Shown here: piece after piece, positions 61,544 through 64,000 of the stretch
Position numbering within the stretch: the stretch's first letter is position 1
Layout of the letters: each line of letters begins with the position of its first letter
Assembly (NCBI GenBank): GCA_013399115.1
Contig: VXAA01002186.1
Span: 807,097-871,096 of the forward strand
Source of the DNA: Anseranas semipalmata
Lineage: Eukaryota; Chordata; Aves; Anseriformes; Anseranatidae
Direction of reading: 5' to 3'
DNA: 64,000 bases
The notes under the pieces: generated by a model
Databases searched by the model: none
Told to the model about the DNA's origin: nothing
What the model saw: only the letters and a program-made list of their open reading frames with translations
Made by a program: the position numbers and the translations under genes

Positions 61544-64000
61544 GTACCATTTAAAATGATGAAAGATCAATTGTGCTAACTTAATATAATTTTCCTTTGT
61601 GCTTATTTGCATTCAGCAATGACCAATGATTCTTCAAGCTTAAACTCTTGTAAATTGGAGTAAAATGTTTAGCTGAAAGGAAAGCAAGCAGTTTTAATCC
61701 TGCTTCCCCATCTTGGGATGGAAACAGATGAAAAGGGACTCCATACATACATTGTTTCTAAACTCAGTTTTGTAGGACCATTGTTCTTCACTGAACAAAG
61801 CAACGACATTGATCTTCAGAAGTGCACATCACATACTTCTCACTGTGAAGGATGTAAAGTTGAGTGCACCTAAAAAACTGACCATTATGTCTCACAATAT
61901 CCTGACAGAATACAACCTCCCAAACAGAATGATGTCCGTGTAATAATTCATTCCTGTACAGGGCCATTAAGTCTTTATAGCTCAGCTTCTGCCTTTATGT
62001 CAGGATGGCCAACGGTGCTCAGCACTAGCATGGCTCTTTTTTTCTTTCTTTCTTTTTTTTTTTTAGAAGATGCTTTACTATTGACTTTGATAGAAACAAA
62101 GTTGATCCAATTTTGAGAGCTTCTGGAAATTCCATCCCTACCTTCCTTCTGTTGGGAGTATTCTCTGAGGTAATTTACAGGGAGTAGGCCATCTCTCTAT
62201 GTATCATGTGAAGCGTATTTTAAAATGCCGGTTCATTTAGATAACAGCCAGTCTCCCTGTCATATTTATCCCAAGTAGCCACAATCGTGAATGTCACATC
62301 CTTGTTTACTATATTTTTGTAGTCATTGCTACTCCTTGATTTTTCTTCTCTTTTACTTTTGCTATGTTTATATTCTTTATTTTATCATTACCTTCATTTA
62401 AATGTTCATTTAAAAACTACCTTTCTGTCTTCCTCCTTTCTCAAAGTCGTAATTTAGACTTGCTTCCATGCCAATTAACTATTTTTCTTCAACTAAGTAG
62501 AAGATGCAAAGGACCATTCTCCGTCACTGAAACTAATTGGTAGGGTCTGCTTCTATCTAAAGCAGGCAGACCATATTCTAGCTGCCTTTGGAGAGCAGTA
62601 CCTGTGCTGTGCCACGTCTGGCCCCAAGCCATATCTGGAGAGTGGTTTTGTCAAGGAGTAAAAATTAAGCTCTGTAGATTATCAGCGGTTGGTATTTGAG
62701 TCAAGCCATTGGCCCTGAAGAAGATATGAAGAAATTAATAAGCATTCAATTCTTACTGTTCAATGCAATGTAAATGGAATTAATTTACCAGATCTAGTTC
62801 CTCTACAATATATAGTGTCTTATCCTGAAGTAAACATTTAAAGTGGGTCAGATGAATCACAACTTGCTGCATTTATTTACACAGTTCTATTCATGCACAG
62901 TAAGGCAATGAGGGGGGGACTAGTTCTGAGGTAGATGCCTATATGGGAGACATCAAGAGTTGGGTAATGAGCTTTACTTTGCCATTTGATCAGTCCAACA
63001 AAGCTTTTAAATGTGTATGGTCTGACTGTAATCTGCAACTGTACACAGACTTAGTTATATTGGTGCTTTAACGTTACATTGGACAGATGTCTGTCAGTTT
63101 GTCCAGTAATAAGCACTGTGGGCCACTGGTTCAAACAGGTCTCTGTAAGCAAAGATAATATAAATATTAAATCCATCACCTGTAAGGCACTCTATGAAGA
63201 AATGCCAGTAACATTATCACCATGTAACTTCTCTCCTGATGCTCAGAGTAAACAGTTTGTTAAAGCCACTCCCTATGTACTGACCCACAAGTAAGCAACC
63301 CATTTCAAGTTTTCAGCTCAGGTATCCTGCAAAACAGGATGCTCAAAGATGTTCATTTTATTCAACGCTTAAATGCTTAACCATTTATTAAGTGTTATGT
63401 GAAGCAGAACAGTTTAATTGCTCTGCATACAGTGTCTACTCTACAATAATTCCTTATCTTTGAGCTAACTTTTGAAATGATTAGTACAGGCTCATTCATG
63501 CAGTGAGCTCTGGGTCATGACAGGGGCCTATGTGGATTTTGCTGTGGGATTTGGGCATGCTTACTTACTTTTTTGTCTAACCAAGAAATGAATATGCTTG
63601 ACTACAAAAGAAAGTATATCTACAGCCTGTGACTGCACTTGTAAATACAAATACTTTAATGTGTGTCCTCAGTTTGTTTTTTTTTTTTGCATTAAAAATC
63701 CTCCTAGCTTTTAGAATACATGCTTGCACTGATTCTGTTAACACTGTCAGCCAAAATTATCAAAATAATGAGTGTCCCTTTTTGAAAGAGCTATGCTCTT
63801 GTACTCTGAAAATCAGATACTTCAATGCCTCTCAAACTAGGTAGCAAGAATGCTGGTGTGCAAAATGCCTAAAATTTTGGCTATCAAGACTATTTAAATT
63901 ACAAGATTTTGGAGGACAGGAGCAGTCTTTATTTCCTGGCTTTATATAACAGCTTTCACCCACTATGTTTTATCTTTAGAAAAAAGATTTTGATGCTGTC
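61544..64000. other. Sequence right of GBA3 exon 4
   Basis: The last GBA3 exon should encode the C-terminal barrel part (CAWSLLDNFEW block in human). I looked in all plus-strand frames to 64,000 and did not find it. It may lie beyond the window, be deleted, or be too decayed. A tttctttcttt/poly-T tract occurs at 62,037-62,064. A few open stretches between 62,560 and 63,294 have no recognised identity. Confidence 0.6.
62037..62064. repeat. Pyrimidine microsatellite
   Basis: ttttttctttctttc followed by poly-T, simple sequence. Confidence 0.85.

Noticed and set aside
62067..62169. Possible last exon of GBA3 (acceptor-like poly-T/tag and GTAATT donor; FTIDFDRNKVDPILRAS)
   Set aside because: Shares only a loose F-x-x-D-F with the GBA3 C-terminus; the WSLLDNFEW block is absent and the frame does not fit exon 4.
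62560..63294. Series of open stretches, e.g. SITCKALYEEMPVTLSPC
   Set aside because: Interrupted by several stops, no recognised protein family and not GH1.
1..64000. CRISPR arrays, operons, prophage, rRNA, miRNA clusters
   Set aside because: The sequence is vertebrate nuclear DNA; no direct-repeat array with spacers, no ribosomal RNA and no convincing hairpin precursor apart from the palindrome at 27,881.

Overview
The window is bird nuclear DNA. The evidence is many CR1 LINE 3' ends carrying the terminal octamer repeats typical of avian CR1, long introns with consensus splice sites, AT-rich non-coding sequence, one CpG-rich promoter, and two genes in the order known from vertebrate chromosome 4p15-type synteny. 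I cannot name the species. No operons, CRISPR arrays or prokaryotic features are present.

Layout. Positions 1 to about 20,400 hold the 5' part of ADGRA3 (GPR125, an adhesion GPCR) on the minus strand. Exon 1 (19,840-20,069) encodes the signal peptide and the start of the ectodomain and runs into a 250-N assembly gap. Exon 2 (4,721-4,792) is a 72-nt leucine-rich-repeat exon. Intron 1 is about 15 kb, and the sequence left of exon 2 is intron 2. A CpG-rich promoter block lies around 19,700-20,640.

From about 20,700 to 50,500 the sequence is intergenic. It holds recent and very old CR1 copies (one with an uninterrupted C-terminal reverse-transcriptase ORF at 31,719-32,729), homopolymer tracts, short tandem duplications and several candidate DNA-transposon fossils. 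I recognise no working gene there.

From 50,558 to 61,543 on the plus strand lies GBA3 (cytosolic beta-glucosidase, glycoside hydrolase family 1), head-to-head with ADGRA3 and broken. Four exons are recognisable. Exons 1 and 2 are open. Exons 3 and 4 carry stops and frameshifts, the catalytic acid/base Glu codon of the T-I-N-E motif reads Lys, two conserved Arg positions are TGA, and no initiator ATG or C-terminal exon was found. This looks like a unitary pseudogene and is the most informative observation in the window. I see no previously undescribed multi-gene system. The remaining findings concern gene decay, transposon nesting and unusual DNA structures.
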